Below, one piece after another: positions 50,884 to 59,488 of a DNA stretch of 60,897 bases. Origin of the DNA: Bradyrhizobium manausense (lineage in GTDB: Bacteria; Pseudomonadota; Alphaproteobacteria; Rhizobiales; Xanthobacteraceae); the NCBI RefSeq assembly GCF_001440035.1, contig NZ_LJYG01000023.1, positions 1 to 60,897 of the forward strand. Reading direction: 5' to 3'. Positions within the stretch are counted from its first letter, which is position 1. Each line of letters starts with the position of its first letter. Below the pieces are notes generated by a model. The model was not told the DNA's origin and ran no database searches. It was given only the letters and a program-made list of their open reading frames with translations. The translations under genes were made by a program, and so were the position numbers.

Positions 50884-52051
50884 TTAATATGAGGGGGCCG
50901 GATCCAGCGCTTCCTGCTCCAGGTGACGCACGTCAGATCCGAACGCCAACCACTCCGCAAGCTCACAAATTGCACTGTCGGATTTTGCGATCGAGACGAG
51001 ACTCGGATCGGCATCTGCCGGCTGGCCCGCTCGCTCGGCCAGCTCCCTGGTCATCAAGTGAGGACGGGGCCCGCGGGGCAGATTTTGCTCAAGATTCCTG
51101 AAGATCCGCAGGCCGCCGGCGTCCACATCACCGCAGCGAAGGAACGGCACCTCGGCCGGCAGGAGCTTCAGAACCTTAGCTAGAAGCTCGATGCCCCCGA
51201 CGTCGGGAAGCCGCCGGTGTACATGACCAGGCTGCCGTCCTCGATCTCGCGAACCTGCCGATTGAAGCTCGCGTAATTCTCGACTGTCAGGATGGCGGTC
51301 GCCGCTCCAAGATCGACAGCTGCGAGAGCATCTCCGGATGGACTGAGGCGAACGGCTTGGCACAGCTATCGATCAGACGACCGAGCCCCCATCCAAGGCA
51401 ATAGGCCCTCTTATATGAACAGGATGACTGAAACGCTCCAGCCCCATGTTCGTCCAGACGACGTCGGCCGCCGCGCCAGGCTGGCCGATCCGAACGGCGA
51501 TGACGGCGGCAAGCCTCGATGCGTGGCGATCGAAGGCCTTCGGATCGTCCGTTGCCTTGAGAGAGAAGGTACGCGCGTACAGTCCGCGAGCCTCCTCTCG
51601 CGAGATGGACGCAAGCAACGTGAAGAACTCCGTGGTGGCATCGGCCTGAGCGACTGTTAGGCGATAGGCGGTCTCGCCGCGAGACCAGCTAGCGGTCATC
51701 TCGTCCAATAGGGTTTCGACCCACGGTTCGCCGGCCGCTGCGACAGGAAGCAAGTCTTCTGATGCGTTGCGCGGTCGCCGGCGCAGTCGGACGTCCGAGA
51801 TGCCTGGCGAGCAGCTCAGGATCGCGAGCGCGGACTCGCTCGATCAGGTGGTCCCGCTCCCTCTTGCCCCGCTGCACCTCAACGGCGCCGAACGTCTCCG
51901 CTGCGCAACGGCTCACCAGCTGCGCTGTCGAGAGCCTGTCGTACTCCGGGGCTGCGGTTGCCGGCCGTGAGCGATCAGGGTTGCGCTCGCTCCGCTCCAG
52001 CAGCCGCTCGAGGAATTCGACGCCCGGATCCGTCGTACGAACGTCGCTCAT
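50884..52051 (-). pseudogene. jetD: JetD-like Wadjet nuclease subunit, multiply frameshifted
   Basis: Several frames together spell the DUF3322-DUF2220 layout of JetD. The N-terminal part begins MSDVRTTDPGVEFLERLLER and includes AVEVQRGKRERDHLIERVRA. The middle part is EPWVETLLDEMTASWSRGET and FFTLLASISREEARGLYART. A third frame reads AILTVENYASFNRQVREIE and LVMYTGGFP. The C-terminal toprim-like part is FLRCGDVDAGGLRIFRNLEQ and DSAICELAEWLAFGSDVRHL. At least three frame changes are needed, so it is dead. In Wadjet systems JetD cleaves foreign plasmid DNA found by the JetABC SMC-like motor. Confidence 0.8.
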
Positions 52052-52384
52052 TCCGCAGCCTGGTCCCGCGGGACAGCTTCAGCCTTCTCGGCAGCGATCA
52101 GCTCGGATTTGAACACGTCGAAGCCCTTGCGGTATGGATCGATGGCAACGATGGCGTCGCGGGCCTTCTCCGTCAGGAATCCGGTGTCGATCATAACCTG
52201 ATTGCCCAGCCTGTTCACGTTCACGACAGTGTCGACCACTTCCATGAACACATGACGCTTTTCGTCGGGGTAGCCAGCATGACCTGGAGTCAGAGATCAC
52301 GCATAAATTCCGAACACTGGCCGATGGCCTTAAGGCGGTTGAAGGCCTCGTCAAAGATGGCAAGTGACAGTCCGCTCTCGCCGT
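52048..52384 (-). pseudogene. jetC: JetC-like SMC ATPase, C-terminal remnant
   Basis: The piece reads GLSLAIFDEAFNRLKAIGQ (Walker B and D-loop), then FMRDL, a TGA in place of glycine, and LQVMLATP. After one lost base it continues DEKRHVFMEVVDTVVNVNRL to GFDVFKSELIAAEKAEA. This matches the end of the SMC/SbcC-like ATPase of Wadjet. Its stop overlaps the jetD start, the usual operon joint. Everything upstream is missing, cut by the IS3 fragment. Confidence 0.7.
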
Positions 52385-52387
52385 GCG

Positions 52388-52608
52388 CCGGTTCTGGTAG
52401 CCGAAGCGAGGGCGCTCCAGGGCGATCGCCCTCATGCGCTGGCGAAGGCCGGCTTCGTCCGCGCGGGTCGTCCGGTATCTCATGGTCATGCGGCAGCAGC
52501 CGATGACTTTACACGCTCGCCGTTCGCTCATTCCGAAGGCGCCTCGGAGATGGACGACAGCTTTCCGCTTAGCTGCGGGCGCGTCCTCCTCCTTCATCAT
52601 AGAAAGGT
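52388..52608 (-). pseudogene. IS3-family transposase OrfB, N-terminal fragment
   Basis: The frame reads AAKRKAVVHLRGAFGMSER, RACKVIGCCRMTMRYRTT and ALERPRFGY, the helical N-terminus of IS3-type OrfB. It ends abruptly after FGY at the jetC junction, so the DDE domain is absent. Confidence 0.8.
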
Positions 52609-52631
52609 CAGATCAAAAAGAGGAGAGTATC

Positions 52632-53682
52632 ATGGCCCATCGCAATTTGCCGCGACCGGCGGCTTCTATGGAATCGACATTGGGCAAGAGCCTGTTCCAC
52701 GCCGTTGGCCTGAGCTGCGACGCCACACCTGTTCAGAAAGTTCGCTTTCGACGGGACACCCTTCTTCAGTTCTTTGCTCGCGCACAACCAAGCATAGTTG
52801 GCATGGAATCCTGCGCCGGTTCACAGTGGCTCGCTCGGAAGATACAGGCACTTGGTCACAAGGTGCGCCTGATCCCCGCGCAATTCGCGAAACCTTACGT
52901 GAAGTCAAATAAGAACGATATCATCGACGCCGAGGCGATCGCCGAGGCCGCGACGCGACCGCCAATGCGCTTCGTCGCCGTGAAGGAGAAGGGCCAGGTC
53001 GATCTTCAAGCGCTGCATCGAATCCGTGACCAGATGGTCGGCTCGAGGACACGCCTGATCAATCAGATGCGGGCTTTCTGCCTCGAGTACGGTGTACCTT
53101 TGCGTCAGGGTGCCGGAATATTCAAACTCGAGTGCCGCGCGCTTTGAATGACGAAGGAAACGATTTGTCACCAGTGATGCGTCGCCTGGTGGGCGATCTC
53201 TTCGCCGATTTCCGCCGCCTCGAAGAACGGATCCGCGAAGTGACAAAGGAGATCGAAGCGGTCGCCGATCGAGAGGACGTCACGCGCCGGCTGATGACAA
53301 TCCCTGGTATCGCGCATTGGGTGCGACCACCGTACTTGCCGCGATGGGTGATGGGCTGCAGTTTCGCAAGGCCCGCGACCTTGCTGCCTGGCTGGGGTTA
53401 GTGCCCAGGCAATACTCGACCGGCGGAAAACAGACGTTGCTTGGCGTCAGCAAACGCGGCAACCGTTATGTGAGAAAGCTTCTAGTGCATGGCGCACGAT
53501 CCTGCTTCCGGCATTTGGACCGGACGCGCGATCGCCTAGGAAGCTGGCTCGACAGGCTGCAGGCTCGGATGCATCCGAACAAGGCTGTTGTCGCTCTAGC
53601 CGCCAAGATGGCCCGCATTGTCTGGGGGGTCTTGAACAAGCCTGAAGCTCTCTACGACCGCAGAGATCCTGCTTTCACCTGA
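52632..53682 (+). pseudogene. IS110-family transposase, at least three frameshifts
   Basis: The start region carries GFYGIDIG in one frame and KSLFHAVGLSCDATPVQKVR in another. The DEDD-type part continues as QPSIVGMESCAGSQWLARKI and SNKNDIIDAEAIAEAAT. A second shift occurs at 53135-53150 (FKLE, then LPRALNDEGND) and a third at about 53310. The C-terminal transposase_20 part follows: LQFRKARDLAAWLGLVPRQY and STGGKQTLLGVSKRGNRYVR. Such elements use a RuvC-like DEDD domain guided by a bridge RNA encoded in the element. This copy is not expected to be active. Confidence 0.85.
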
Positions 53683-53924
53683 CGCTTCTGGCTTCGATTG
53701 CAAGGCTCAGGAACAGTGATGACGAAACAGTGGATCAACATGCCGTAAGCCCTGTGCAAAAAAGCGGGCTTCGTGCCCGAACCATTTATTGGGAACGGCG
53801 TGCGCGGATCTCATCATGGCCTGGCTGCAACAGCAGTCCACTCGCGAGAGGCCGGATACATTTATGCAACTGAAAGCGTCATTTTTGCTGTTACGAACCC
53901 TTGCACGGACGGGGCCGACCATAC

Positions 53925-54183
53925 ATTCTTTCCCAAGAGGTCCTTCAAGGCCGCATTGTCCAGCATGGCGTCAGCCAGCAGCCGCTTCAGCCGCGTGTTC
54001 TCGTCCTCCAGCATCCTCAGCCGCTTGGCCTCCGAGACCTCCAGCCCACCGAACTTGGCCTTCCATTTGTAGATGCTGGCATCGCTAACGCCATGCTTGT
54101 GGCACAGATCGGCGACCGAAACGCCGGCCTCATGCTCCTTCAAATCCCGACGATCTGCTCGTCCAAAAAGCGGCTGCGCTTCA
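53925..54183 (-). pseudogene. IS3-family OrfA, frameshifted
   Basis: Minus strand MKRSRFLDEQIVGI, a frame change, then KEHEAGVSVADLCHKHGVSD and ASIYKWKAKFGGLEVSEAKR, followed by LEDENTRLKRLLADAMLDN and LKDLLGKN. This is the helix-turn-helix and leucine-zipper OrfA of the IS407/IS3 type. The sequence stops at GKN, where the IS110 element begins. Confidence 0.85.
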
Positions 54184-54459
54184 TGCTCTTGCCCTGTTGT
54201 GGGCCAGAACGAACTTCAAACTGGATTAAGCCCGTGGGGCAAGGTCACCTGTTTTCCTAGAATAGCTTATGAGAAAACCTGCCATCCGGCCGCTTGTTAC
54301 CCAATGGTACGATCCGCTGCCAGAAGAGAAGCGAGCGCGCCCCAGCTCTATGAGTTCAAGACGTGGCCTTCAAAGAAACACTACTCGCACTACCTGAACT
54401 TCCGCTAACGCAAGAGTTGAAGGGCGAAGCCAGTGGCTCTTCACGCCATCGTCAGCGAG
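54184..54459. other. Short gap before the integrase gene, nothing firm
   Basis: A plus-strand stretch (54269-54407) reads MRKPAIRPLVTQWYDPLPEE and, in a second frame, LYEFKTWPSKKHYSHYLNF. It looks like a small frameshifted gene but no family is recognised. Confidence 0.3.
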
Positions 54460-55725
54460 TTATACCGACTCTCGATGAGGAAGTCGGATCACGTTAGAAC
54501 TGCTTGCGAGGTATCGGCCCCAAGCGTCCATCAGCTGCCGTCGCTTCTTCAACGCATTGCCCCGCCGATAAGCTTGCTCCGTTTCGTCTCCCACCTTGTG
54601 TGCTAGTGCCATCTCTGCGATTTCACGCTCGAAGCGGGTCTCATCACCTGCCCAATCGCGGAAGCTGGACCGGCACCCGTGAGTTGTCATCCTCGGATAG
54701 ACGGCTTTGAGGGCATGGAGCACGGCATTCATACCGAGCGGCTTCGCATGGTCTTTTGACCAATGCCCGGCGAATACATAGGCCTCGCGCACAGCCTCCT
54801 TCGGGATGACCGCTTTTAAAATCGCAACCGCGCGGTCGCAGAGAGGCACTTGGAAATTTTTGCCTTCTGCATGGTCTTCGGTTTTCATCCGTTCTGCAGG
54901 GATGGTCCAAAGCCTCTCTGCGAAGTCCACCTCGCGCACCCGCATCAGGCGGGCTTCTCCGGTCCGGACCGCCGTCAAGATGATGTATTCAGCCGCAAGA
55001 TTGACGGCGGTGTCCGCCGCTTCGTGGTTGGCCTGTAGCGCCTGAACAATGCCGGGGACGTCCTTGTAGGGCGCGGCCTTATGATGGCGCTTCGAGCGCT
55101 TTGACTTCGGTAAGAGCGGCTTCAGAGTCCTCCACATGGCGGGGTTCTTACCCGACCGAAGACCTTTGGCCTCCGCAGCGTCAAGCACGCGCTCAATCCG
55201 GCTTCGCGTTTCGCGCGCCGTGCGGTTGATCGTAATCCATATGGGCGACAAGATCCGCAACACATCGTTCACCGTGATATTGGCGAGTTCGATATCCCGG
55301 ATTGGCTTGCACCGGACCTTCAGGTCCCGTGTCCAGTCAGCCAGCGTGTTTTTGCCTTTGAAGCCCGCCTTGATCGATAGGAGGAAGGCATCCGCGAATT
55401 CTCCGAACCTGACAGTCGCAATTACCTCGGCGCGCCGCTCCGCCACTGGGTCCTTGCCTTCGGCCAGTTTCTTTCGTGTGTCTGCGGCCTTGAGGCGGGC
55501 ATCCGCCAGCGAGATGCCGTCCCTGCCTTTGCCCTTAGCGGCGCCTAGTCCGATTTCACGGCGCTTGCCCGTGCCGCGCGCGCGGTACAGGAAAATCCAT
55601 TGGCGCCGCGCATGTGCTCCAGCCTCAATCGCGAGGTAAAGCCCACCCCCGTCGCTGTGGCGGCCGGGCTCAACGATAATCTCAGCTTCCCGAGCGGACA
55701 GCTTGTGCAACTGTCTTTTTGCCAT
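54460..55725 (-). CDS. int: Tyrosine recombinase, P4-type island integrase
   Basis: About 421 residues from the ATG at 55725 (frame open to 55758). The N-terminal DUF4102 arm-binding domain (REAEIIVEPGRHSDGGGLYL and RQWIFLYRARGTGKRREIGL) is followed by a core-binding domain and the catalytic domain. The latter shows the first arginine in VRTGEARLMRVREV, HGCRSSFRDWAG (box II H-x-x-R) and the tyrosine in DETEQAYRRG. Such integrases insert genomic islands, often at tRNA 3' ends. This one lies at the border between decayed accessory DNA and the stress-response block and reads toward the accessory side. It appears intact and may have mobilised the island or part of it. Confidence 0.92.
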   Translation of the reverse strand: MAKRQLHKLSAREAEIIVEPGRHSDGGGLYLAIEAGAHARRQWIFLYRARGTGKRREIGLGAAKGKGRDGISLADARLKAADTRKKLAEGKDPVAERRAEVIATVRFGEFADAFLLSIKAGFKGKNTLADWTRDLKVRCKPIRDIELANITVNDVLRILSPIWITINRTARETRSRIERVLDAAEAKGLRSGKNPAMWRTLKPLLPKSKRSKRHHKAAPYKDVPGIVQALQANHEAADTAVNLAAEYIILTAVRTGEARLMRVREVDFAERLWTIPAERMKTEDHAEGKNFQVPLCDRAVAILKAVIPKEAVREAYVFAGHWSKDHAKPLGMNAVLHALKAVYPRMTTHGCRSSFRDWAGDETRFEREIAEMALAHKVGDETEQAYRRGNALKKRRQLMDAWGRYLASSSNVIRLPHRESV

Positions 55726-55934
55726 TACCGCCCCACCAACCGCCCCACCATTGAACACGGATTGCAGCGGAAGGCGGCGAACGTCCGTGAACGGCGGCGA
55801 ATTTCGAGTGACGCCATTATAGCAGAGCTTACAATGGGTTAGAAGCCTCGGCGAACGGTTGAGGACGAGAATGGAATTTCACCGCGGACGCGGTGATGCC
55901 AGTCGCGCCTTACTTTTGTCTGGGGCTCACTTGG

Positions 55935-55982
55935 CTTGCGGACTATTTTGCTTGCGGACTATTTGGCTTGCAGACTATTTGG
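55935..55982. repeat. Three 16-bp tandem repeats beside the integrase
   Basis: Exact 16-bp period: cttgcggactattttg (55935-55950), cttgcggactatttgg (55951-55966), cttgcagactatttgg (55967-55982). The last copy contains the stop codon and final codons of the NTF2-like gene. They lie between the integrase start and the chromosomal block, where an attachment site would be expected. Confidence 0.85.
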
Positions 55983-56574
55983 CCTTCCCCGCCAGCCAGT
56001 CCCGTCCCTCGCCATAGAGCTTCTCGACCTCGGGACCGATCAGGCCCGGCATGTCGCGCTTGACCTTGTAGCCGATCAGCTCCTGCATGTAGGCGAGATG
56101 CCGATAGCCTTCGGGCAGCGCGGCGAGCGCCCGCTGGTCGAGGCGAAGGCTCGCGGCGGGGTCGACCGGGTCGATCCGGTCCTTCTCATAGATCGGCTGG
56201 CGGCGGACGATGCCCCACTGGTCCTTGCGCTTCTCCAGGCAATCGTAGAACCGCCCAGTGCAGACGACGTCGCAAAGCACGTCGTGTACCAGGGCCCGCT
56301 GCGAGATCGTCATCTTGGTTTGCGCGATGGCACGCTCGCCCGAAAGGTCGATGCTGGTGCCGCCGAGGAAATGCAGGATGCGGACGCCCCTGGCAAAGCC
56401 TTCCTGGCTGACCCGCATGAACTCCCGTGCCGGCCCCTGAAACCAGGTCGCGGACATCCAGCCCTCTTCGTGCCAGACGGTGGCAAACCGCTCCCAGTCG
56501 CCGGCATCGCGCCACACTGCCCAGTTCTCGACGAGGTCACGAATGGCGAGGCGGTCGAGCAGTTGCGGGTCCAT
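55975..56574 (-). CDS. NTF2/SnoaL-like protein
   Basis: 199 residues from the ATG at 56574 with GGAG 8 bases upstream (frame open to 56634). The alpha+beta cone fold of the family is suggested by LLDRLAIRDLVENWAVWRDA at the start and RALVHDVLCDVVCTGRFYDC in the strands. It is of the type related to ring-hydroxylating dioxygenase small subunits and SnoaL cyclases, but no catalytic residue can be assigned with confidence. The last codons overlap the 16-bp repeats, so an insertion there could leave the gene intact. Confidence 0.7.
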   Translation of the reverse strand: MDPQLLDRLAIRDLVENWAVWRDAGDWERFATVWHEEGWMSATWFQGPAREFMRVSQEGFARGVRILHFLGGTSIDLSGERAIAQTKMTISQRALVHDVLCDVVCTGRFYDCLEKRKDQWGIVRRQPIYEKDRIDPVDPAASLRLDQRALAALPEGYRHLAYMQELIGYKVKRDMPGLIGPEVEKLYGEGRDWLAGKAK

Positions 56575-56708
56575 GGGCTCGTCTCCAATTTGGGCAATGG
56601 GTGAGGTATGAGCGGCGAATTCGATGCCCGTCAAGCGGACACGAAAAATCCGGCGTGCCCTGCAGCACGCCGGATCAAACCTTCGACGCCAAATGGCGGC
56701 CCGTTTTC

Positions 56709-57515
56709 TTACGCCGCCGGTGCCTTCGGCGCGCGGTTGCGCGAGTTGCGCTGGAAGAACAGCGCCTGGCTCGCCACGGCCGACACCATCGCGGGCTGGA
56801 ACGGCTTTGAGATCAGGAACGCCGGCTCCGGCCGCTCGCCGGTGAGGAAGCGCTCTGGGTACGCGGTGATGAACACCACCGGCACCTCGAAGGTGCGCAG
56901 CAATTCGTTGACCGCATCCAGGCCCGACGAGCCGTCGGCGAGCTGGATGTCGGCGAGGATGAGGCCCGGCCGCTTGTTCTTGGCCAGCGCCACCGCATCG
57001 GCATGGGTGCGCGCGACGCCGACGACATTGTGGCCGAGATTCTTCACCAGGCTCTCGAGGTCCATGGCGATGAAGGTCTCGTCCTCGATGATCAGCACGT
57101 CGGTTGCGATCTCCGCCGCCATCTCGCGGCCGGCCGCATCGGCCAACCGGCGCGTCTCGGCAACATCGGTGCCGAGGATGAAGGCGACTTCCTCTTCCGA
57201 AAAGCCCTCGAGCGAGAGCAGCAGGAAAGCCTGTCGCGGCAGCGGCGTGATATTGGACAGCCGGCGTTCCGGCGGCATCGGCAACGTCGCCACCTCGGAA
57301 TCGTCATTGACCGAAACCGAATTCCAGATCTGGGTGAACAGCCGGAACAGGCCGGCCCGCGGGCCATGGCTCTCGTCGAGCACGCTGGGATCTCCCAGCA
57401 TGGCTTCCAACATGGCTGCGACATAGGCGTCGCCTGAGGCCTGGCTGCCGGTCAGGGCGCGCGCATACCGGCGCAGCAACGGCAAGTGTTCAGCAACGAG
57501 CTGTGAACGGGACAT
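56709..57515 (-). CDS. phyR: General stress response regulator PhyR
   Basis: 268 residues from the ATG at 57515 (GGAGTGGGG upstream). The N-terminal half (about 1-130) is a sigma-factor-like domain that mimics EcfG (LLRRYARALTGSQASGDAYV and PLPRQAFLLLSLEGFSEEEV). The C-terminal half is a receiver domain with the acidic pocket IIEDE, phospho-acceptor D189 in LILADIQLADG, the conserved threonine in FITAYPERFL and lysine in SKPF. On phosphorylation PhyR binds the anti-sigma factor NepR and frees EcfG. The divergent nepR-ecfG genes confirm the call. An EcfG-type promoter lies upstream. Confidence 0.96.
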   Translation of the reverse strand: MSRSQLVAEHLPLLRRYARALTGSQASGDAYVAAMLEAMLGDPSVLDESHGPRAGLFRLFTQIWNSVSVNDDSEVATLPMPPERRLSNITPLPRQAFLLLSLEGFSEEEVAFILGTDVAETRRLADAAGREMAAEIATDVLIIEDETFIAMDLESLVKNLGHNVVGVARTHADAVALAKNKRPGLILADIQLADGSSGLDAVNELLRTFEVPVVFITAYPERFLTGERPEPAFLISKPFQPAMVSAVASQALFFQRNSRNRAPKAPAA

Positions 57516-57596
57516 CCCCACTCCATTCATCATCGGACCAACCTTGAGAAACCAGGCAATACGAGGGGAGGCCCGGGTTCCCCTGCTGGGGCTGAT

Positions 57597-57621
57597 TACG
57601 CCTCAGCATAAGAAAAGTTCC
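57597..57621 (-). promoter_or_regulatory. Candidate EcfG-dependent promoter of phyR
   Basis: Minus strand: -35 GGAAC (57617-57621), 16-base spacer, -10 CGTA (57597-57600). The EcfG consensus is GGAAC-N16/17-CGTT, so one base differs. It lies about 80 bases before the phyR start. Confidence 0.6.
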
Positions 57622-57639
57622 CATTGGCTGGGAACTTTT
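57613..57639. repeat. Perfect 10-bp inverted repeat in the phyR-nepR intergenic region
   Basis: aaaagttccc (57613-57622), loop attggct, gggaactttt (57630-57639). Each arm carries the GGAAC -35 motif pointing outward, so the palindrome may serve divergent EcfG transcription or bind a regulator. On the nepR side no good CGTT follows at the right distance. Confidence 0.7.
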
Positions 57640-57737
57640 TGTCGAACGTCGAATTGAACTCGTCCAGGGAACGGCTCCCGGTTGAGAAAACTTCTCTATT
57701 TTGCAGTCACTTAACTCGGGGAAACGTGGAACAGGTC

Positions 57738-57965
57738 ATGAAAGATCTCAAGCAAGCCAGCAAAAGCACGACCCCCGGCAAGGGAGGCCTCACTCCGGAG
57801 ATTCAATCCCGGATCGGCCATCAACTGCGCGCGATGTATGATGACGTTGTGCGGCAGGGGGTTCCGGACCGGTTCGCGGAGCTCATCAAAAAGCTTGATG
57901 CGCCGGGTGGGTCTCCAAACGAGAATGGGGCTGGGGGCTCCAACGACAACACTGGGAGGGACTAA
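57738..57965 (+). CDS. nepR: Anti-sigma factor NepR
   Basis: 75 residues starting MKDLKQASKSTTPGKG. The core LTPEIQSRIGHQLRAMYDDV and VVRQGVPDRFAELIKKLD is the conserved two-helix NepR motif that wraps EcfG or the PhyR sigma-like domain. The tail is Gly/Asn-rich and disordered. The stop overlaps the ecfG start (TAATG). Confidence 0.95.
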   Translation: MKDLKQASKSTTPGKGGLTPEIQSRIGHQLRAMYDDVVRQGVPDRFAELIKKLDAPGGSPNENGAGGSNDNTGRD

Positions 57966-58513
57966 TGCCTCTCACAAACTCCCTGCGTGACGACATTCTG
58001 GCGGCCGTGCCAAGCCTGCGCGCATTCGCCATATCGCTCAGCGGCAATGCCGACCGCGCCGATGATCTGGTGCAGGAGACGCTGCTCCGCGCGCTCGCCA
58101 ACATCGACTCGTTCCAGCCCGGCTCCAATCTGCCGGCGTGGTTGTTCACGATCCTGCGCAACCTGTTCCGCTCCGATTATCGCAAGCGGCGGCGCGAGGT
58201 CGAGGATGCCGAGGGCAACTATGCCAAGACGCTGAAGACGCAGCCCTCGCAGAACGCCCATCTCGAGTTCGAGGAGTTTCGCAGCGCGCTCGACAAGCTT
58301 CCGCAGGACCAGCGCGAGGCCTTGATCCTGGTCGGCGCCTCCGGCTTCTCCTATGAGGATGCGGCCTCGATCTGCGGCTGTGCCGTCGGCACCATCAAGA
58401 GCCGCGTCAACCGCGCGCGCTCGAAGCTCGCCGCGCTGCTCTATGTCGACGGTGCCGAGGATTTCGGGCCCGACGAGACCGTGCGCGCCGTGATCGGCGG
58501 CAGCGGCGGGTAG
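57965..58513 (+). CDS. ecfG: ECF sigma factor EcfG
   Basis: 182 residues. Region 2 is seen in FAISLSGNADRADDLVQETL and NLPAWLFTILRNLFRSDYRK, region 4 in LDKLPQDQREALILVGASGF, SYEDAASICGCAVGTIKSRV and NRARSKLAALL. It is the general-stress sigma factor of Alphaproteobacteria, held by NepR until PhyR is phosphorylated. It is translationally coupled to nepR. Confidence 0.96.
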   Translation: MPLTNSLRDDILAAVPSLRAFAISLSGNADRADDLVQETLLRALANIDSFQPGSNLPAWLFTILRNLFRSDYRKRRREVEDAEGNYAKTLKTQPSQNAHLEFEEFRSALDKLPQDQREALILVGASGFSYEDAASICGCAVGTIKSRVNRARSKLAALLYVDGAEDFGPDETVRAVIGGSGG

Positions 58514-58589
58514 CGGCGCGCCTCACCAGGCTCAAGGCGACAGCTCGCGAAGGCGGCCGTTTGCGCGGCCGCCTTTGCACGCGTCTGGC

Positions 58590-59303
58590 TCACGTCTCGA
58601 CGAAGGTCACGGTGTCGGCAACGCTCGCGCGCGAGGTGCGGTAGCTGTTGACCTTGTGCGCATGATCCGCATAGCCGAGCGAGATGCCACAGACGACGCG
58701 ACGATCGTCAGGCAGGTTGAAGTGGCGGCGGATCAGGCCGGAATGGCGCGCCAGCGCGGCCTGCGGGATGGTCCCGAGCCCGAGCGCTTGCGCCGCGAGC
58801 ATGAAATTCGAGACATAGGCACCGCAGTCGATGGCACCGTAGATGCCGAGCGGTTCATGGGTGTGAATGATCGCGACATGCGGGGCGCCGAAGAAGTTGT
58901 AATTCTCCAGCGCCTGTTTTGCGTACGCCGTCTTGTCGCCGCGGGCGATCCCGAGCGTGTTGTAGAGCTGAAAGCCGCTCTCGCGGCGGCGCTCGAGATA
59001 GACGCCGACATATTCGCGCGGCGGGGTGAAATCATAATCGTCGCCAAGGCCGCCTGAGGCCTCCTTGTAGATCGCTTGCCGGAACCGCTCCTTGGCCTCG
59101 CCGCTGGCGATGACCACCTGCCAGGGCTGGCTGTTGCACCAGGACGCGGTGCGCTGCGCCGTGGTCAGCACATGCTCGATGGTGGCGCGGTCGACTTCCT
59201 TGGGCAGAAAGGCGCGAACGGAGTAGCGCTCGTTGAGCAGCTCTTCGAGCACGCCGATGCGGTCTTCGGTGGAGTGGCGGGCGTTGGGTACTTTGGCATC
59301 CAT
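58590..59303 (-). CDS. Nitroreductase family protein
   Basis: 237 residues from MDAKVPNARHSTEDRIGVLE; the frame is open to 59393 but that part is the palindromic repeat. FMN-binding features of the family are present: RYSVRAFLPKEVDRATIEHV, ASWCNSQPWQVVIASGEAKE, CGAYVSNFMLAAQALGLGT and the end CGISLGYADHAHKVNSYRTS. It is an NAD(P)H-dependent flavoenzyme; the substrate is unknown. It converges with ecfG. Confidence 0.88.
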   Translation of the reverse strand: MDAKVPNARHSTEDRIGVLEELLNERYSVRAFLPKEVDRATIEHVLTTAQRTASWCNSQPWQVVIASGEAKERFRQAIYKEASGGLGDDYDFTPPREYVGVYLERRRESGFQLYNTLGIARGDKTAYAKQALENYNFFGAPHVAIIHTHEPLGIYGAIDCGAYVSNFMLAAQALGLGTIPQAALARHSGLIRRHFNLPDDRRVVCGISLGYADHAHKVNSYRTSRASVADTVTFVET

Positions 59304-59316
59304 CAATTTGCTCGCT

Positions 59317-59417
59317 CTCGTAGGGTGGGCAAAGGCGCATCGCGCCGTCCCCACCGACAGACTTTCCCCGGCACACCTGCATATGGTGGGCACGCTTCGC
59401 TTTGCCCACCCTACGAG
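59317..59417. repeat. Bradyrhizobium-type palindromic repeat
   Basis: Perfect 18-bp inverted repeat, ctcgtagggtgggcaaag (59317-59334) and its complement at 59400-59417, with a 65-base centre. I recall similar GTAGGGTGGGCAAAG repeats as common between Bradyrhizobium genes. It sits in the leader of the nitroreductase gene and next to an IS1182-type element. Confidence 0.75.
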
Positions 59418-59488
59418 ACTGTGAATCTTTTGTACCGCGTGTCGGGCGAATGTGATTCTCTAGGCAGACTGATCTGCTGGAGAGGATG

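Larger units (their letters stand above)
52388..54183. mobile_element. Nested insertion: IS3 fragment split by an IS110 element
   Basis: An IS3-family (IS407-like) fragment on the minus strand is present in two pieces, orfA at 53925-54183 and the start of orfB at 52388-52608. Between them lies an IS110-type element (about 52609-53924) on the plus strand. The rest of orfB and both IS3 ends are missing. Exact IS110 ends were not determined. Confidence 0.7.

Noticed and set aside
50702..50892. 63-codon plus-strand frame after the DszC-like gene
   Set aside because: The composition is protein-like but it has no start codon at the right place and no recognisable family; too weak to list as a gene.
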